Assembly: GCF_017921895.1 (NCBI RefSeq)
Contig: NZ_JAFIDN010000002.1
Span: 424,968-488,967 of the forward strand
DNA: 64,000 bases
Source: Natronogracilivirga saccharolytica
Lineage (GTDB): Bacteria > Bacteroidota > Rhodothermia > Balneolales > Natronogracilivirgulaceae
Direction: 5' to 3'
Shown here: positions 61,493 through 64,000 of the stretch, one piece after another
Layout of the letters: each line of letters starts with the position of its first letter
How positions within the stretch are numbered: the first letter of the stretch is position 1
Program-made: the position numbers and the translations under genes
Notes under the pieces: generated by a model
The model's database searches: none
Told to the model about the DNA's origin: nothing
The model's input: the letters and a program-made list of their open reading frames with translations, nothing else

Positions 61493-62482
61493 TTATGAGG
61501 TATCGGGTATAGTTAAAGGTTTGAAGGTATTGAAGAATACTTCAAAAGGCGTTTTATATCCAAGTTTTTTTCGTGGTCTGTTGTTGAGTTTTTCAGTGAT
61601 GGCCCGCAATTGTTTTGGTTGCACGAATCGAAGATCCATTTTTTTGGGCAAATACTGTCGCACAAGCTTGTTGAGTTGCTCAATACGCGCACTTTGATTG
61701 GTTTGATAGGGATGACAAAACCATACATCGGTTTTCAAATACCGGGCAGTGAGCCGGTGATCGGCGAATTCAATGCCATTGTCGTTGGTCACCGATTTGA
61801 TGTGATATCGAACGTCTTTGAGCTGTCTCCGGGTACCGATATGGGTATCATAGGAAGCTTTTCGGTGAATCTGATCCAACCAGCAGTAACTGGATTTGCG
61901 ATCGACGATGCTCAATATGGCTCCTTTGTTGGCCGGACCAACGATGGTGTCACGTTCCAGGTCTCCGATTCGCTCGACTCGGTCGACCACATCGGGACGT
62001 TGGTCGATGAATCTTCGGTTTTTGATGAACTCACGTATCGTTTTGTGCTTTCTGCGGCGTTTGGGCTTCTTCCTTGCTGTTCTCAGATGTTTGTAAAGGT
62101 CTCCTCCGTGTTTGGCATCACAATAAATATGGCGGTATATGGTCATATGAGAGATGTTCATATGCTCGCCATGTTCCATCGTGAGTCTGGGGCCAATGCC
62201 GGCCGGTTCCAGACCGGTAGCGGTAAGCAGTTGCAATGCCTTCTGCTTCAAAATACCTTTAAAGCGGTAGGGATGGCGTTTTTGCGTTCGTTTTTTCTTA
62301 TAACGCTTATGAGCATGATCCGGATCATAGTTGCTATAACCGCCGCCTCTGGCAATTTCGCGCCGAATGGTTTGCGGATCCCGCTTCAAGGTTCTGGCAA
62401 TATTGGCAGGCCGGTAATCAAATTGAATTGCGCTGCGGATGTGGTATCTTTCCCACAGTGCGAGGTGTTTGTATGGCTTCAT
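61493..62482 (-). CDS. IS30 transposase
   Basis: 329 residues. HTH at the start (LWERYHIRSAIQFDYRPANI, ARTLKRDPQTIRREIARG), then DDE residues: Asp in GDLERDTIVG, Asp in SVTNDNGIEFADH, and Glu in ARIEQLNKLVRQYLPK. The last region in relatives is NxNxNGLIRQY; the Glu here is displaced slightly but present. PFEVFF near the C-terminus is typical. Confidence 0.93.
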   Translation of the reverse strand: MKPYKHLALWERYHIRSAIQFDYRPANIARTLKRDPQTIRREIARGGGYSNYDPDHAHKRYKKKRTQKRHPYRFKGILKQKALQLLTATGLEPAGIGPRLTMEHGEHMNISHMTIYRHIYCDAKHGGDLYKHLRTARKKPKRRRKHKTIREFIKNRRFIDQRPDVVDRVERIGDLERDTIVGPANKGAILSIVDRKSSYCWLDQIHRKASYDTHIGTRRQLKDVRYHIKSVTNDNGIEFADHRLTARYLKTDVWFCHPYQTNQSARIEQLNKLVRQYLPKKMDLRFVQPKQLRAITEKLNNRPRKKLGYKTPFEVFFNTFKPLTIPDTS

Positions 62483-62534
62483 GTGCTCGACTCTTTGGTA
62501 GGAGAAAAGACGGAAGCTACAAAACTTCGCGAAA

Positions 62535-62561
62535 AATCCGGGGGGGCTAGCCCCCCGGATT
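62535..62561. other. GC-rich hairpin inside the IS30 right end
   Basis: AATCCGGGGGGGCTAGCCCC (62535-62554) continuing CCGGATT forms a near-perfect palindrome around CTAG, with one extra G. It is between the transposase start and the right inverted repeat, where it could block read-through transcription into the transposase. Confidence 0.7.
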
Positions 62562-62646
62562 CAAACTTTTCTCCCAGAATCGGGCACTTCAATTGTTAAT
62601 TAGCCCTGATTATGATCAACTGAAACTTTGGGTATGAATAACCAAA

Positions 62647-63816
62647 ATGAATAAGTCAATAGCTATATTAACTGGTTTAGTATTTACACTTTCTATTAAT
62701 GTATGGACATTTTACCCTGGAGTAACATCTGCTAGATTAGCAATTATATGTATTATCATTGTTAGCTTTATAAAGCTTTTTAATAATATGTATAAAATAC
62801 CAAGAAAAGTGATTGTTTTACCCTTATTAGGTATTTTAGCAGCTACTTTCACGATGTTTGGTCTTTTAATTAATGATGGAACAATATGGTATATCTTTTC
62901 TTGGGTTTTTTTAGGATTGTTAGGGGGTTTAATTCATTATGTATTACATGATTTTAATCAATATGAAAAGGAGCTTTTATTAAAAACCATACTATATACA
63001 TTCTTGATCATCATAATATATGTTGTTTATATTATGTATAATAATAATGTGTTATTTAGTGAAGGGCATATAACAAGGAGATGGCTAGATAATTATGTTC
63101 CTAGTGGGCTTAATAGATTTCTTAATGGCATTACACTATCATCATTAATCATTTTAGGGGCATTAATTATGAATATTACAAAAAGTAAAGCATTTAATAT
63201 ATTTTCATTTGTTGCTTTGTTTGTTTTTCTATTAATTGCAATTACATCAGGTTCACGTCAATCAATTCTGGTGTTTAGTATTTATACTTTATTTCTTTTT
63301 TTTTATATATATATAAAGAATATAACAAATTCTCAAAAGCCTTCATTTTTAATATTATCATCCTTACTAATTGTTGGATATTCTGTATACTCATTAACTG
63401 AGGATTGGTTTATGCAAAGATTTATTAATCCCGTGATACATAGAACAACAACTTCTAGTGATGAAACAAGATTAGATATTCTTGAAGCTGGTTATGATAT
63501 TATCATAAATAATCCATTTGGTATAGGTGCTGGTAATGCTTATAGCATGCTTGGTAAATATCCGCATAATGGCTATTTAGGATTTATAATGGAGAATGGA
63601 GTAGTAGGTTTTATATTTTTATTAATAATATTCATATATACAATAAGAAAATACTTGACAATAAAGGAAGGTAATTCTTTATCAATGTTGTTTATGCAAA
63701 TATATATAGTTTTAGCGATTATTATGACTCTAATGAATGATTTGTTTAGGGAGCCAATTTATTGGACAACATTGGGGTTTTTATATGGTATTATTGACAG
63801 TGGAAAGAATAGATGA
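62647..63816 (+). CDS. O-antigen ligase/polymerase-like membrane protein
   Basis: 389 residues, about 11 membrane helices. TSGSRQSILVFSIYTLF and the large loop with NPFGIGAGNAYSMLGKYPHN, GYLGFIMENGVVGF match Wzy/WaaL-family enzymes (O-antigen ligase family), which polymerise or attach lipid-linked surface polysaccharide. The gene is far more AT-rich than the rest of the window, as common for transferred polysaccharide loci. The IS30 lies immediately upstream. Wzy versus WaaL cannot be decided. Confidence 0.82.
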   Translation: MNKSIAILTGLVFTLSINVWTFYPGVTSARLAIICIIIVSFIKLFNNMYKIPRKVIVLPLLGILAATFTMFGLLINDGTIWYIFSWVFLGLLGGLIHYVLHDFNQYEKELLLKTILYTFLIIIIYVVYIMYNNNVLFSEGHITRRWLDNYVPSGLNRFLNGITLSSLIILGALIMNITKSKAFNIFSFVALFVFLLIAITSGSRQSILVFSIYTLFLFFYIYIKNITNSQKPSFLILSSLLIVGYSVYSLTEDWFMQRFINPVIHRTTTSSDETRLDILEAGYDIIINNPFGIGAGNAYSMLGKYPHNGYLGFIMENGVVGFIFLLIIFIYTIRKYLTIKEGNSLSMLFMQIYIVLAIIMTLMNDLFREPIYWTTLGFLYGIIDSGKNR

Positions 63817-64000
63817 ATTTAATCATATATAGTTATATTATTTAAAAAAACATTTAATATCAAAAAAATATCACCTGATTCCGTGAGTTAGTGCTCATTT
63901 TCAATTTTTGGAACCGAAAAATCCGGCAAACGTCTTCTTTCATTTCTTTTCGCAGACAATTGGGCTGGAAAAAAGCATAAACAAGCTTATAAATCCGAGC
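63817..64000. other. AT-rich tail, then DNA of average composition
   Basis: About 60 bp of very AT-rich DNA follow the polymerase-like gene. From about 63880 the composition returns to the window average, which may mark another mobile-element border. No gene is identifiable before the window ends. Confidence 0.4.

Larger units (their letters stand above)
61476..62589 (-). mobile_element. IS30-family insertion sequence, complete
   Basis: Perfect 12-bp inverted ends, AAGTGCCCGATT (61476-61487) and its complement (62578-62589), flank one transposase gene. Length 1.11 kb, normal for IS30. The element also carries a G/C hairpin near its right end. It separates the barrel gene from the AT-rich polysaccharide DNA. 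Confidence 0.88.

Noticed and set aside
61610..62599. A 329-codon + strand frame
   Set aside because: Antisense of the IS30 transposase, which has intact DDE and HTH motifs.

Overview
The window looks like chromosomal DNA of a Rhodothermota/Balneolota-type relative of Bacteroidota, probably a marine or saline-habitat aerobe. The evidence is direct: a type IX secretion (T9SS) C-terminal sorting domain on a repetitive surface protein and a shorter T9SS-like tail on another, a sodium-pump rhodopsin with the NDQ signature beside a retinal-forming blh gene, a TonB-dependent receptor with a carboxypeptidase-like N-terminal domain, an AraC regulator with a membrane sensor half, and proton-translocating transhydrogenase genes. 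Genus-level assignment is inference.

Layout. 1-2.2 kb: the end of a BspA-like surface protein with a broken T9SS tail, then a curlin-repeat amyloid protein. 2.5-4.7 kb: rhodopsin and blh, divergently arranged. 5-21 kb: mostly ordinary metabolism and envelope genes (WYL regulator, DoxX-like, DUF2911, TRIC channel, aldo/keto reductases, BrnQ, DUF502, secreted M6-like metalloprotease, histidine kinase, amidohydrolase), plus a membrane protein with a degenerate histidine-kinase-like domain. 20.9-22.5 kb: a small accessory island with a prodomain-like lipoprotein, a two-TM protein and two short peptides with double-glycine leaders. 22.7-29.9 kb: pntAA-pntAB-pntB, a TonB-dependent receptor with a 40-residue companion and an AraC-type regulator.

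30-34.3 kb is a toxin-antitoxin patch: three PIN-toxin modules with similarly built operators, an AAA/DUF4143 ATPase, and gene debris including a chimeric scar made of copies of two nearby genes. 34.3-36.8 kb encodes a T9SS-exported protein with five 333-bp tandem repeats. 36.9-44.3 kb has a META-domain lipoprotein, SDR, HIT, a truncated Fic, methyltransferase, OsmC and HNH genes. 44.4-45.9 kb is a probable toxin-antitoxin-chaperone (TAC) operon, followed by a DUF6880 gene and an AbiE-type pair whose toxin has no canonical start codon. 49.3-52.6 kb is an envelope operon containing yidD, a LolA-like protein and two related PG-G-Y membrane proteins.

53-62.6 kb is rich in mobile DNA: a truncated ATPase gene, an IS66 remnant with a nonsense codon, an IS21 end, a complete IS3-family element whose two flanks belong to different genes, and a complete IS30-family element. 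Among them are an AraC regulator, a cupin and a fatty acid desaturase. The window ends in very AT-rich DNA encoding an O-antigen ligase/polymerase-like membrane protein, probably the edge of a transferred polysaccharide locus. No tRNA, rRNA or CRISPR array was seen.
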